A DNA stretch of 64,000 nucleotides from Pseudomonas grimontii. GTDB taxonomy: Bacteria; Pseudomonadota; Gammaproteobacteria; Pseudomonadales; Pseudomonadaceae. This document shows positions 16,953 through 25,644 of the stretch, one piece after another. Under the pieces are notes generated by a model, which was given only the letters and a program-made list of their open reading frames with translations, was not told the origin of the DNA and ran no database searches. The DNA lies in NCBI RefSeq assembly GCF_007858185.1, contig NZ_VFES01000001.1, positions 558,001-622,000 of the forward strand, written 5' to 3'. Each line of letters begins with the position of its first letter. The stretch's first letter is position 1. Position numbers and translations under genes: made by a program.

Positions 16953-17510
16953 ATGGTGATAACACTTCCTCAACTGCTTGACGTTATGCCGGATGCCCGC
17001 CTTAGAGCGGGCCTTTTTTTAACGCCCTTGAATGCGGCTTTCGTTCGCTTCGAGATTAACCGTGCGAAGCGCATCGCCGCCTTCCTCGCCCAGATCGGCC
17101 ACGAATCCGGCGAACTGCGTTACGTGCGGGAGCTGGGCAGCGATCACTACCTGAGCAAATACGACACCGGCAGCCCGGCCGCGCGCCTGGGCAATAGCCC
17201 CGAAGCGGATGGCGATGGTCCTTTGTACCGGGGGCGGGGGCTGATCCAGATCACCGGTCGGCGCAATTACCTGGCCTGCAGTCAGGCGTTGTTTGGTGAT
17301 GATCGTCTGTTGCGTGAGCCGATGTTGCTCGAGCAACCCCAATGGGCGGCTGAGTCGGCCGCCTGGTTCTGGCAGAGCAATGGCCTGAATGAACTGGCCG
17401 ACGAGGACCAGTTCACCACCATTACACGGCGTATCAATGGCGGGCTGAATGGGCTGGAGGACCGCTTGCAGCTGTGGGCGCGGGCGAAGGCGGTGCTATG
17501 CGTTTCCTAG
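16953..17510 (+). CDS. GH19 endolysin (chitinase-like lysozyme)
   Basis: Cytoplasmic peptidoglycan hydrolase of the glycoside hydrolase 19 family, released through the holin to degrade the wall. In the 185 residues the catalytic glutamates are visible in FLAQIGHESGELRYVREL (about residues 46-52), followed by GDGPLYRGRGLIQITGRRNY and the conserved WFWQSNGLNELAD. No signal peptide, as expected for a holin-dependent enzyme. The start ATG 16953 was chosen because the upstream in-frame extension overlaps gene D. Confidence 0.92.
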   Translation: MVITLPQLLDVMPDARLRAGLFLTPLNAAFVRFEINRAKRIAAFLAQIGHESGELRYVRELGSDHYLSKYDTGSPAARLGNSPEADGDGPLYRGRGLIQITGRRNYLACSQALFGDDRLLREPMLLEQPQWAAESAAWFWQSNGLNELADEDQFTTITRRINGGLNGLEDRLQLWARAKAVLCVS

Positions 17511-17998
17511 CGGCCTATCGACTGATCGGCGTTTGCCTGTTGGTGGCGGTGACTTGGCAGGTACAGGCCTGGCGGTTGGCGGCACAGCTTGAGCGCCAGG
17601 CTTCTGCCCATGCACAGGCGCTCAGCCAGCAAAGCCAAGCGGCCTTGCATCAACAACAGGCTGAACAAGACAAACGGCTGGCCCTGGAGCAACAGCTCAG
17701 TGTCAGCGACCAACACCATGCTCGGGAGTTGAGCGATGCCCAACATAACCAGGCTACTCTGCGCGACCGCCTGGCCACTGCTGATGTGCGGTTGTCAGTC
17801 CTTCTCGACGCCACCGAACCCGCCAGTGGCTGTGCAATGCCAACCGCCACCACCGCCGTCAGCGTGGTTCATGCAGCCGCGCGAGCCCGACTTGACCCGG
17901 CGCATGCTCAACGAATTATCGGCATCACCGATGCCGGCGATCAAGGACTGATCGCACTGCGCGCTTGCCAGGCGTATGTACGCGCTGTCGCCCGCTAA
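17498..17998 (+). CDS. Inner-membrane spanin Rz-like
   Basis: A 166-residue protein with an N-terminal transmembrane anchor (about 5-22, AYRLIGVCLLVAVTWQVQAW) and a long periplasmic coiled coil rich in Gln, Ala and Glu (about 25-90), the Rz i-spanin plan. With Rz1 it fuses inner and outer membranes as the last lysis step. It overlaps the endolysin end by 13 bases and contains Rz1 in another frame. Confidence 0.85.
   Translation: MRFLAAYRLIGVCLLVAVTWQVQAWRLAAQLERQASAHAQALSQQSQAALHQQQAEQDKRLALEQQLSVSDQHHARELSDAQHNQATLRDRLATADVRLSVLLDATEPASGCAMPTATTAVSVVHAAARARLDPAHAQRIIGITDAGDQGLIALRACQAYVRAVAR
17736..17951 (+). CDS. Outer-membrane lipoprotein spanin Rz1, nested in Rz
   Basis: A 71-residue ORF embedded in the +1 frame of the Rz-like gene. 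It has a signal peptide with lipobox LMCGC (Cys at about 20) and a proline-rich mature part (TPPNPPVAVQCQPPPPPSAW), the hallmark of Rz1 o-spanins. A GGGAG RBS precedes the ATG. Full nesting as in phage lambda. Confidence 0.82.
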   Translation: MPNITRLLCATAWPLLMCGCQSFSTPPNPPVAVQCQPPPPPSAWFMQPREPDLTRRMLNELSASPMPAIKD

Positions 17999-18078
17999 TC
18001 TCTTGTTCCAGTCTGTCGCTTGCATGAGCGATTTGCTCCTGTAGGGTAGGCAAACCCCGCCCACTTCTGGAGACCACC

Positions 18079-18579
18079 GTGAAGGAAATCACTCAACTTG
18101 CCGCTGACCTGGGTCGCCGCCTGCAGGTGCTCAATGCCCACGTCACCACGGCCGAATCCTGTACCGGTGGCGGTATCGCCGAGGCCATTACGCGGATCCC
18201 GGGGAGTTCGGCCTGGTTCGAGGCGGGGTATGTCACCTATTCCAATCGGCAGAAGACCCGGCAGTTGAATGTGCCTGAAACGCTGTTTGCAAAAGTTGGG
18301 GCCGTCAGCCAGGAAGTGGTGGAGGCCATGGTGCGCGGCGCACAGGAGAAAAGCCTGGCGCGCTTTGCCGTGGCGGTCAGCGGTGTGGCGGGGCCGGATG
18401 GTGGTTCGGCGGATAAACCGGTGGGTACTGTGTGGCTGGCCTTTGGTGTTGGCGATGAGGTCACGGCCGAGCTTGCGCACTTCCCTGGTAACCGCGATGA
18501 GGTCCGCCGACAAACGGTGAAGGCCGCCTTAGAGGGCTTGTTGCGACGAGCTGCAGCAGAAATAGAAAATCAGGGGTAG
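18079..18579 (+). CDS. pncC: CinA C-terminal-type nicotinamide-nucleotide amidohydrolase PncC
   Basis: A 166-residue stand-alone CinA-C domain that deamidates NMN to nicotinic acid mononucleotide in pyridine-nucleotide salvage. Key motifs: TAESCTGGGIAEAIT (about 29-43), the GYVTYSNRQK segment and VSGVAGPDGGSADKPVGTVW (about 100-119). GTG start after a GGAG-like RBS. It is the right border of the tailocin island; this mutS-cinA slot is a known tailocin site in the P. fluorescens group. Confidence 0.93.
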   Translation: MKEITQLAADLGRRLQVLNAHVTTAESCTGGGIAEAITRIPGSSAWFEAGYVTYSNRQKTRQLNVPETLFAKVGAVSQEVVEAMVRGAQEKSLARFAVAVSGVAGPDGGSADKPVGTVWLAFGVGDEVTAELAHFPGNRDEVRRQTVKAALEGLLRRAAAEIENQG

Positions 18580-18606
18580 GCGATCTCTGATCTTTGTGGA
18601 ACAATA

Positions 18607-18622
18607 CTGTCTACTTATACAG
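18607..18622 (+). promoter_or_regulatory. SOS (LexA) box upstream of recA
   Basis: CTGTCTACTTATACAG fits CTG-N10-CAG with the AT-rich centre of the LexA consensus and lies 41 bp before the recA start, so recA is expected to be DNA-damage inducible. Confidence 0.88.
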
Positions 18623-18662
18623 GTGTTGGCCGTCAGGCCTTATTGATTACGTGAGGACTTTA

Positions 18663-19721
18663 ATGGACGACAACAAGAAGAAAGCCTTGGCTGCGGCCCT
18701 GGGTCAGATCGAACGTCAATTCGGCAAGGGTGCCGTAATGCGTATGGGCGATCACGACCGTCAGGCGATCCCGGCTATTTCCACTGGCTCTCTGGGGCTG
18801 GACATCGCGCTCGGCATTGGCGGCCTGCCAAAAGGCCGTATCGTTGAAATCTATGGCCCTGAATCTTCCGGTAAGACCACCCTGACCCTGTCGGTGATTG
18901 CCCAGGCGCAAAAAATGGGCGCCACGTGCGCGTTCGTCGACGCCGAGCACGCTCTGGATCCTGAATACGCCGGTAAGCTGGGCGTCAACGTTGACGACCT
19001 GCTGGTGTCCCAGCCGGACACCGGTGAGCAAGCCCTGGAAATCACCGACATGCTGGTGCGCTCCAACGCCATCGACGTGATCGTGGTCGACTCCGTGGCA
19101 GCCCTGGTACCCAAGGCTGAGATCGAAGGCGAAATGGGCGACATGCACGTGGGCCTGCAAGCCCGCCTGATGTCCCAGGCGCTGCGTAAGATCACCGGTA
19201 ACATCAAGAACGCCAACTGCCTGGTGATCTTCATCAACCAGATCCGTATGAAAATCGGCGTGATGTTCGGCAGCCCGGAAACCACTACCGGTGGTAACGC
19301 GCTGAAGTTCTACGCTTCGGTCCGTCTGGATATCCGCCGTACCGGCGCGGTGAAAGAAGGTGACGAGGTTGTTGGTAGCGAAACCCGCGTCAAGGTCGTG
19401 AAGAACAAAGTGGCTCCGCCTTTCCGTCAGGCTGAATTCCAGATTCTCTACGGCAAGGGTATCTACCTGAACGGCGAGATGATCGACCTGGGTGTGCTGC
19501 ACGGCTTCGTCGAGAAGTCCGGTGCCTGGTATGCGTACAACGGCAGCAAGATCGGTCAGGGCAAGGCCAACTCGGCCAAGTTCCTGGCGGACAACCCGGA
19601 TATCGCTGCCACGCTTGAGAAGCAGATTCGCGACAAGCTGCTGACCCCGGCGCCAGACGTGAAAGCTGCCGCCAACCGTGAGCCTGTTGAAGAAGTAGAA
19701 GAAGCCGACACTGACATCTGA
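18663..19721 (+). CDS. recA: Recombinase RecA
   Basis: ATP-dependent strand-exchange protein and co-protease for LexA-like repressors. The 352 residues show Walker [10 protein letters not shown] (about 66-74), the conserved [11 protein letters not shown], the L1/L2 DNA-binding loops ([21 protein letters not shown] and the [28 protein letters not shown] region) and an acidic C-terminal tail ([13 protein letters not shown]). The ATG at 18663 gives the standard [13 protein letters not shown] start. Its co-protease activity is likely the trigger for the tailocin repressor 9 kb upstream. Confidence 0.99.
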   Translation: MDDNKKKALAAALGQIERQFGKGAVMRMGDHDRQAIPAISTGSLGLDIALGIGGLPKGRIVEIYGPESSGKTTLTLSVIAQAQKMGATCAFVDAEHALDPEYAGKLGVNVDDLLVSQPDTGEQALEITDMLVRSNAIDVIVVDSVAALVPKAEIEGEMGDMHVGLQARLMSQALRKITGNIKNANCLVIFINQIRMKIGVMFGSPETTTGGNALKFYASVRLDIRRTGAVKEGDEVVGSETRVKVVKNKVAPPFRQAEFQILYGKGIYLNGEMIDLGVLHGFVEKSGAWYAYNGSKIGQGKANSAKFLADNPDIAATLEKQIRDKLLTPAPDVKAAANREPVEEVEEADTDI

Positions 19722-19729
19722 AGCAAACG

Positions 19730-20197
19730 ATGACTGTTGTACTGGATACACTCGTCGCCGTTCGGCGCACCGCAATGGACCTGCTCGCTCGCCGCGAGCA
19801 TGGTCGAGTCGAGCTGACGCGTAAACTGCGTCAGCGCGGCGCGGAACCCGAGATGATCGAAACTGCCCTTGACCGTTTGACGGAAGAAGGGCTGCTTTCG
19901 GAATCCCGTTACCTCGAAAGTTTTGTCTCCTACCGAGCCCGTTCCGGCTACGGCCCTGCGCGTATTCGTGAAGAGCTGAGCCAGCGCGGTTTGCAGCGTG
20001 CCGATATAGACCTCGCCCTACGTGAGTGCGGTATCAGTTGGCAGTCGCAACTGGAGGACACCTGGCGCCGCAAGTTTGCCGGTCACCTTCCCATTGATGC
20101 CAGGGAACGTGCGAAGCAGGGGCGTTTCTTGAGTTATCGCGGTTTTTCGATGGAGATGATCAGCCGCTTACTCAGTGGCCGAGACATGGATGACTGA
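19730..20197 (+). CDS. recX: Regulatory protein RecX
   Basis: A 155-residue modulator that caps RecA filaments and inhibits RecA activity. It shows three tandem three-helix RecX repeats ([55 protein letters not shown]; the C-terminal [14 protein letters not shown]). It starts 8 bp after the recA stop and is co-transcribed. Confidence 0.95.
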   Translation: MTVVLDTLVAVRRTAMDLLARREHGRVELTRKLRQRGAEPEMIETALDRLTEEGLLSESRYLESFVSYRARSGYGPARIREELSQRGLQRADIDLALRECGISWQSQLEDTWRRKFAGHLPIDARERAKQGRFLSYRGFSMEMISRLLSGRDMDD

Positions 20198-20214
20198 GCA
20201 CCTTGTTGTGCCGT

Positions 20215-20312
20215 GAACGGCCTTGTGAGTGGTGAATGGGCTTGTTGTGTTGTGAATTGGCTTGTTGTGGCGAGCGGGCTTGCCCCGCGCTGGGCTGCGA
20301 AGCAGCCCCAAT
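20215..20312 (+). repeat. REP element with short tandem repeats
   Basis: Two near-identical 20-bp units of the type GTGAATKGGCTTGTTGTG (about 20230-20269) run into a P. fluorescens REP (GTGGCGAGCGGGCTTGCCCC and GGGCTGCGAAGCAGCCCC, to about 20310). Confidence 0.6.
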
Positions 20313-20359
20313 TGCCTCACCCTGGCCCCCCCTGAAACACCAAAACTGAAGCACCCAAA

Positions 20360-20394
20360 AAAGGCCCGCTATGAAAATAGCGGGCCTTTTTGCG
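20360..20394 (+). terminator. Bidirectional terminator between recX and the LOG gene
   Basis: AAAAAAGGCCCGCTA-tgaaaa-TAGCGGGCCTTTTT is symmetrical with A and T runs on the two sides, serving the convergent genes. Confidence 0.88.
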
Positions 20395-20419
20395 TTTCTG
20401 GATTCTGTGTTTCTGGCTT

Positions 20420-21532
20420 TCACGCCGGCTGCGGCGCTACCCGCTGTTGCGTCTTCCCCTGAGCCTGCGCCCAGTTCTCCGGCAAGTTGATGTAATCCAC
20501 CAGCTCCCGCAACCGGCCCTGATCGCGGCCATTGAAGTTGAACACCAGCCGCGTCAAATGGCTGAACGTCGGTTCATCATGCTCCTCACCCGTATAGGCG
20601 AGCTGCTGGAACTCCCCACTCAGCCGCAGGCTGGCAAATTCACTCTGCAAATGAGCCAGCGCTCGATCGCTGAGCGGGTGATTCATGCGCACCACAAACT
20701 CACGTTTCAACCAGCGCGTGGAATGAAAGTTGGCATAGAACTGATTGATCTCTTCCACTGCCTCTTCAGCGCTGTACACCAGGCGCACCAGCTTGAGGTC
20801 AGTGGGCAGGATGTAACGATGGGCTTCCAGCTGGCTGCGGATAAAGTCCAAGGCGCCCTGCCAGAAACCGCCACCCGGTGCATCCAGCAACACCACCGGC
20901 ACCAGCGGACTTTTGCCGGTCTGGATCAGGGTCAATACTTCCAGGGCTTCATCCAGGGTGCCGAAACCACCTGGGCACAGCACCAGCGCATCGGCTTCCT
21001 TGACGAAGAACAGCTTGCGGGTAAAGAAGAAGTGGAAGGACAGCAGGTTCTCGGTGCCATCGATAGTCGGGTTGGCATGCTGTTCAAACGGCAGGGTAAT
21101 GTTGAACCCCAGGCTGTGTTCCAGGCCTGCCCCTTCGTGAGCCGCCGCCATGATGCCGCCGCCGCCACCGGTGATTACCATTAGGTCCGAACGTGCCAGT
21201 GCTGCACCTACCTCGCGGGCCAGGGCGTACAGTGGGCTTTCCACTGGCGTGCGTGCCGAGCCGAACACGGTGACCTTGCGGCGCCCCTTGAACTGTTCGA
21301 GTACGCGGAAAGCGTGGTCCAGTTCGCGGATGGCTTGCAGGGTGATCTTGGCGTTCCAGCGGTTGCGGTCGTCCTGGGCCATGCGTAGCACGGTCAGGAT
21401 CATGTCGCGATACAGGGGAATATTCGGGCTGTTGGGGGCTATCTGCTGGAGCTGAGCTTCAACCTGCTGGGTAAGGTCGGCGCCGTTTTCTTCAAAATGC
21501 CGGAGCAGGCGGTCATTCGGTTCGTAAGGCAT
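20420..21532 (-). CDS. LOG-family Rossmann-fold protein (TIGR00730-like)
   Basis: A 370-residue protein of the lysine decarboxylase-like/LOG superfamily, whose members hydrolyse nucleoside 5'-monophosphates at the N-glycosidic bond. The signature pair is visible: VITGGGGGIMAAAHEGA (about 117-133) and PGGFGTLDEALEVLTLIQTG (about 190-209). Extended N-terminal (about 85) and C-terminal (about 90) regions make it the long PpnN-like form rather than the 200-residue short form. Substrate here is not known. Confidence 0.8.
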   Translation of the reverse strand: MPYEPNDRLLRHFEENGADLTQQVEAQLQQIAPNSPNIPLYRDMILTVLRMAQDDRNRWNAKITLQAIRELDHAFRVLEQFKGRRKVTVFGSARTPVESPLYALAREVGAALARSDLMVITGGGGGIMAAAHEGAGLEHSLGFNITLPFEQHANPTIDGTENLLSFHFFFTRKLFFVKEADALVLCPGGFGTLDEALEVLTLIQTGKSPLVPVVLLDAPGGGFWQGALDFIRSQLEAHRYILPTDLKLVRLVYSAEEAVEEINQFYANFHSTRWLKREFVVRMNHPLSDRALAHLQSEFASLRLSGEFQQLAYTGEEHDEPTFSHLTRLVFNFNGRDQGRLRELVDYINLPENWAQAQGKTQQRVAPQPA

Positions 21533-21909
21533 TCAACTTCTCCTTCTTCACAGAGGCTGGGCCAACGGCGAGAGATTCGTCCGGGGGCCGCGACACTGCA
21601 TGTGTCGCTGCATGCCCAAGGCATTGCACGTGTTCGCCAGGCGGCAAACGGGCTCTGTATGTTCCTTGTGATTTAAAAACCTTTGCATTGCAAGTCGCAG
21701 GAGGGCAACCCTCTTTTGCCCTGAAAATGTTACAGGACGGCGAGGAAGCCGTGGTGAACGGGCGGTTGGAATGACTTGATCATGGGCCGAAAAACCCTTG
21801 GCTGGCAACCGCTTATTGGTCACTCAGCAGGGAGTTTGGCTGCCTGCGGGAAAATGAAGCAGGGGGAGTGCGCGCTACTGGACAGCAGCGCGCGAAGGGC
21901 AAGCGAAGA
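21533..21909. other. Intergenic region, no gene seen
   Basis: 377 bp between two leftward genes. It must carry the promoter of the LOG gene. A GCGCGCT-n10-AGCGCGC inverted repeat near 21868-21891 lies after the QSregVF-like gene but lacks a T-run. No convincing ORF. Confidence 0.5.
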
Positions 21910-22350
21910 TTACTTTTTCTTCTTGGCGGCAGCCGGTGCCGGGCAATCCGCTTCCACGAACTTCACCGATGCCACAGGACGGTTGGTCTTGTTCTCAGTG
22001 ATTTCGTAGCGCATCACTGCGCCCTTGGCCATCAGCTCGCGATAACCTTTGTTCAGGCATACGCTTTGCCCCAGCTGGAAATACACCGCCTTGGGGTTGG
22101 CGCGCATCTGTTCGGCACGGTCGGGCATGACGCTCAGGTGATCGATCAACTGCATGCCTTCAACGGTGTAGGCCACTTCCAGGGTTTTTTCGTCGATTTC
22201 CCGGGGCAGGTCCTTGTTGCTTTCAGTCGCGACGCTTTGCAGCTTCCGGTTCATTTGGGCCTCCAGCAGCGAGGCCGCCTGGGCGCCCACGGGCAGTACC
22301 AGCGCAAGTGCGATGGATGGGGCGGCAAGACGCAGCATGGAACGCAGCAT
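21910..22350 (-). CDS. Periplasmic protein, QSregVF-like family (PA3611 type)
   Basis: A 146-residue exported protein: signal peptide to about residue 25 (LAAPSIALALVLPVGAQA-A), then a small mixed alpha/beta domain with two cysteines (SVCLNKGYRELM and VEADCPAP) able to form a disulfide, and a Lys-rich end (AAAKKKK). I place it in the putative quorum-sensing-regulated virulence factor family because of layout and the neighbourhood near recA in pseudomonads; this is memory-based and not certain. Function is unknown. Confidence 0.6.
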   Translation of the reverse strand: MLRSMLRLAAPSIALALVLPVGAQAASLLEAQMNRKLQSVATESNKDLPREIDEKTLEVAYTVEGMQLIDHLSVMPDRAEQMRANPKAVYFQLGQSVCLNKGYRELMAKGAVMRYEITENKTNRPVASVKFVEADCPAPAAAKKKK

Positions 22351-22529
22351 GAAACTCTCCTGATTCGGTTACTGGTGCATAGACCAGCCACTGCGCTGTG
22401 CGTTCAGTGGCGCGCAATTATAGGTGACCCCTTGCCACTACAGCCAGGCGTATCGCTGGTAAACTGCGGCCACTTCAGCCTTCCACGAGTTTTCTCCGTG
22501 TCGATCTACCCTCCTGTACGGCGCATCCG

Positions 22530-23249
22530 ATGAGCCACGCCGTCTCCCGCCTGCGTACCCAGCGCCTGGCACGCGCGATCAAGCCCTTCGTCAATCGAGG
22601 CTCCCGTGCCGAACGCTGCCCCGGCTGCCGGGTCATTCCCGAGTATTGCCTGTGCGCCTGGCGCCCCCAGGTCGCAGCCAGGTCCGCCATGTGCCTGCTG
22701 ATGCACGATGTCGAACCGATGAAACCCAGCAACACTGGCTGGCTGATCGCCGACGTGATCGAAGACACCACGGCATTCGCCTGGTCGCGCACAGAAGTCG
22801 ACCCGGATTTGCTCACCCTGCTCGCTGACCCGCAGTGGCAGCCCTACATCGTGTTCCCCGGCGAATTCGTGGCGCCCGAGCGTGTCGTCAGTGCCGTAAC
22901 GGTGGCAGAAGGCAAGCGCCCGCTGTTCATCCTGCTGGATGGCACCTGGAGCGAAGCGCGCAAGATGTTTCGCAAGAGTCCCTATCTGGAGCATCTGCCG
23001 GTCTTGAGCCTGGCGCCTGAGCAGCTCTCGCGCTACAAACTGCGCCGCTCCAAGCGCGATGACCATTTCTGCACCGCCGAAGTCGCCGCGCTGTGCCTGG
23101 AGCTGGCCGATGACGTCGCTGCAAGCGAAGTGCTGGACGCCTACCTCGACGTATTCAGCACCCATTACCTGGCCGCCAAGTTCCAGTTGCCGCTGGACCC
23201 GACCGACAGCGTCCATATTCGTCTCGCACCCTATATACCTGGGCTATAA
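22530..23249 (+). CDS. DTW-domain tRNA-uridine aminocarboxypropyltransferase
   Basis: A 239-residue DTW-domain protein. Family members (E. coli TapT/YfiP, YfhB-type) add the 3-amino-3-carboxypropyl group from SAM to uridine-47 in tRNA (acp3U). Visible features: the zinc-binding cysteines RAERCPGCRVIPEYCLCAW (about 27-45), and the signature LLDGTWSEARKM (about 137-148) followed by RKSPYLEHLPVLSL. Monocistronic by appearance. Confidence 0.85.
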   Translation: MSHAVSRLRTQRLARAIKPFVNRGSRAERCPGCRVIPEYCLCAWRPQVAARSAMCLLMHDVEPMKPSNTGWLIADVIEDTTAFAWSRTEVDPDLLTLLADPQWQPYIVFPGEFVAPERVVSAVTVAEGKRPLFILLDGTWSEARKMFRKSPYLEHLPVLSLAPEQLSRYKLRRSKRDDHFCTAEVAALCLELADDVAASEVLDAYLDVFSTHYLAAKFQLPLDPTDSVHIRLAPYIPGL

Positions 23250-23501
23250 CCAGACGACGTTTGCATGATGGCACCGTAAACCTGCACCCCGCTAAAATGC
23301 CCAGGGGCGTAGTGCTTGACCCCCCAGGCTGCGCTGGGCATGCTGAGCGCCGATTGGGGTGCAACCGTGAGTTTTCGACGTCGTTCCAAGTGCTTTTGAC
23401 GTTGAACGTACCCTGTGGCGATGGCTGCCTGGCCGTCGCCTTGTGTATTGGTGAACCCCGAACCCATCGGGGCTGCCATAAAAAACAGGATCATTTAATC
23501 A

Positions 23502-24152
23502 ATGGCCACATACGAAATCCTGATAGCCGATGACCACCCGCTGTTTCGCAGTGCGCTGCATCAGGCCGTGACCCTGGGCCTTGGCCCGGATGTGCGCCTG
23601 GTTGAAGTGGCCAGCATTGCCGAGCTGGAAGCCCGCCTTACCGAAAAATCCGATTGGGACCTGGTGCTGCTCGACCTGAACATGCCTGGCGCCTACGGCT
23701 TCTCGGGGCTGGTGCTCCTGCGTGGGCAATACCCGCAGATTCCCGTGGTGATGGTCTCTGCCCAGGAAGACGCTGACGTGGTGGTGCGTTCCAAGGAGTT
23801 TGGCGCCAGTGGCTTCATTCCAAAGTCCAGCGCGATGGAAGATATTCAGAAGGCCGTGCGCGCAGTGTTGGACGGTGATGTGTCCTGGCCGCCGCAAGCG
23901 TTTGAACACATCAACGTGTCCGACGAAGCCAAGGCCGCCCGTGATGGCTTGGCCAGCCTGACGCCCCAGCAGTTTCGCGTGCTGACCATGGTCTGCGAAG
24001 GTTTGCTGAACAAGCAGATTGCCTACGAGTTGAGTGTGTCGGAGGCGACCATCAAGGCTCATGTCACCGCGATCTTTCGCAAGCTGGGGGTGCGCACGCG
24101 GACCCAGGCGGCGCTGCTCTTGCAACAACTTGAGTCAATTTCGCAGCATTAA
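23502..24152 (+). CDS. erdR: LuxR/NarL-type response regulator, ErdR-like
   Basis: A 216-residue two-component regulator. The receiver domain (about 1-125) has the acidic pocket (IADDHP), the phospho-acceptor in VLLDLNMPG (Asp57 region) and the conserved Lys in FIPKSS. The C-terminal LuxR helix-turn-helix is LTPQQFRVLTMVCEGLLNKQIAYELSVSEATIKAHVTAIFRKLGV-type. Adjacency to dgkA matches the P. aeruginosa ErdR locus, whose product controls ethanol/acetate oxidation genes with a remote kinase. Its histidine kinase is not in this window. Confidence 0.65.
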   Translation: MATYEILIADDHPLFRSALHQAVTLGLGPDVRLVEVASIAELEARLTEKSDWDLVLLDLNMPGAYGFSGLVLLRGQYPQIPVVMVSAQEDADVVVRSKEFGASGFIPKSSAMEDIQKAVRAVLDGDVSWPPQAFEHINVSDEAKAARDGLASLTPQQFRVLTMVCEGLLNKQIAYELSVSEATIKAHVTAIFRKLGVRTRTQAALLLQQLESISQH

Positions 24153-24227
24153 GTTGTTACCGATTCACGCTTTTTTGACTTTGCGTGATCTAGTTTCCCC
24201 ACTTCTTTGGTTCAGTTGCCTACGTCT

Positions 24228-24590
24228 ATGTCGCCTTTCAAGGGTCAAACCGGTCTCAAACGTATCTTTAATGCAGGGGGCTACTCGCTGGATGGCCTGC
24301 GCGCGGCTTTCACCGGTGAGGCGGCGTTCCGTCAACTGGTGCTGTTGAACGTCATTCTGATCCCGCTGAGCTTTTTCCTGCACGTCAGTCGTGTTGAGCG
24401 GGCGCTGCTGATTGCGGTGTGCCTGTTGGCCTTGATCGTCGAATTGCTCAATTCGGCGGTAGAAGCGGCGATCGACCGTATTTCCCTCGATCGCCATCCC
24501 TTGTCAAAAAACGCCAAGGACATGGGCAGCGCCGCGCAATTCGTGGCACTGACCATGATCACACTGGTGTGGGCAGTGATTCTGATCTAA
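24228..24590 (+). CDS. dgkA: Diacylglycerol kinase DgkA
   Basis: Small integral-membrane kinase (120 residues) that phosphorylates diacylglycerol released by membrane-derived oligosaccharide synthesis. Three transmembrane helices are evident (FRQLVLLNVILIPLSFFL; ALLIAVCLLALIVELLNSAVEA; MGSAAQFVALTMITLVWAVILI) with the catalytic ELLNSAVEAAIDR signature and KDMGSAAQ. The ATG at 24228 has no clear RBS; a TTG 21 bp upstream is the alternative. Its substrate supply links to opgD-type glucan synthesis elsewhere in the window. Confidence 0.92.
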   Translation: MSPFKGQTGLKRIFNAGGYSLDGLRAAFTGEAAFRQLVLLNVILIPLSFFLHVSRVERALLIAVCLLALIVELLNSAVEAAIDRISLDRHPLSKNAKDMGSAAQFVALTMITLVWAVILI

Positions 24591-24593
24591 CGA

Positions 24594-25520
24594 TCAGGCA
24601 ATGCTCGGCAGCACGATCTCGTCGCTGCGCTGAACTCCGGCGGTGAAGGCGCGGCACAGCTCCAGGAACTCGCGCATCGCTGAGGTCTGGTATTTCTGTT
24701 TATGCCAAATGAAGTAGAACTGCCGGGCCAGGTCCAGGTCCGGGGTTTCTACCGGCACCAGGCTGCCACGGCGAAATGCATCGCGCAGCGCCAGCCGGGA
24801 AATACACCCAATCCCCAAACCCGATTCCACCGCTCGTTTGATCGCCTCGGTGTGCTCCAGCTCCAGGCGGATATTCAGCGCGCTGCGGTGATGGCGCATG
24901 GCTTGATCAAAGGTCAGGCGCGTGCCTGAGCCTTGTTCCCGCAGGATCCATGCCTCATGGGTCAACTCTTCCATGCTGGCCACGCCGCGCTTGGCCAGGT
25001 GGTGCTGAGGCGCGCAAAACACCACCAGCTCATCTTCCACCCAGGTTTGCACCTCTATATCGGGGTGGCTGCAGTCGCCTTCGATTAGACCCAGGTCAAT
25101 TTCGTAGTGCGCAACTTGGTGCACGATATTGGCAGTGTTCTGCACATGCAGCTTCACCTGGCTTTCGGGGTGCTGCTGCATGAAGCTGCCGATCAGCAGG
25201 GTGGCCAGGTAATTGCCGATGGTCAGGGTAGCGCCGACCGCGAGGGAGCCGAAGCCGGACTTACCGTTGAGCAGGTCTTCGATCTCCTTGGCCTGGTCCA
25301 ACAGTGCCACCGCTTGAGGCAACAGCTGATGGCCCAAGGCGTTGAGACTCAAGCGTTTGCCGGCGCGGTCGAATAATTGGCAGCTGGATTGGCGCTCCAG
25401 CTCGGTAATCGAAGTGCTGGCGGCGGATTGAGATAAGGCCAGAAGGCCAGCAGCGCGGGAGACGCTTTCCTGCTGGGCGACGGCGACGAAGACTTGCAGT
25501 TGACGGAGAGTAAATCGCAT
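24594..25520 (-). CDS. finR: LysR-type regulator FinR
   Basis: A 308-residue LysR transcription factor with an N-terminal winged helix (TLRQLQVFVAVAQQESVSRAAGLLALSQSAASTSITELE) and a substrate-binding-like effector domain. Position divergent from fpr identifies it as FinR, which activates the ferredoxin-NADP reductase gene under oxidative or redox stress in pseudomonads. ATG 25520 was chosen; the 25-residue upstream extension covers the shared promoter. Confidence 0.85.
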   Translation of the reverse strand: MRFTLRQLQVFVAVAQQESVSRAAGLLALSQSAASTSITELERQSSCQLFDRAGKRLSLNALGHQLLPQAVALLDQAKEIEDLLNGKSGFGSLAVGATLTIGNYLATLLIGSFMQQHPESQVKLHVQNTANIVHQVAHYEIDLGLIEGDCSHPDIEVQTWVEDELVVFCAPQHHLAKRGVASMEELTHEAWILREQGSGTRLTFDQAMRHHRSALNIRLELEHTEAIKRAVESGLGIGCISRLALRDAFRRGSLVPVETPDLDLARQFYFIWHKQKYQTSAMREFLELCRAFTAGVQRSDEIVLPSIA

Positions 25521-25532
25521 ATCGATATAACC

Positions 25533-25545
25533 GATAACCCTTATC
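25533..25545 (+). promoter_or_regulatory. Candidate FinR-binding palindrome in the finR-fpr intergenic region
   Basis: GATAA-CCC-TTATC is a perfect inverted repeat 13 bp from the finR start and 100 bp from fpr. LysR regulators typically bind such sites between divergent genes; assignment to FinR is inferred. Confidence 0.4.
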
Positions 25546-25644
25546 TTAATAATCCAGTTAACAGATATTGTCGCCGCCATTAGAATGCTGTGCAATTGCG
25601 CACTTCATCTTTGGCGCAGACCCATTTCCAGGAGTCCCCCGTAC

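Noticed and set aside
18660..19775. 371-codon minus-strand frame opposite recA
   Set aside because: Antisense shadow of recA with typical His/Asp/Gly-rich translation and no RBS.
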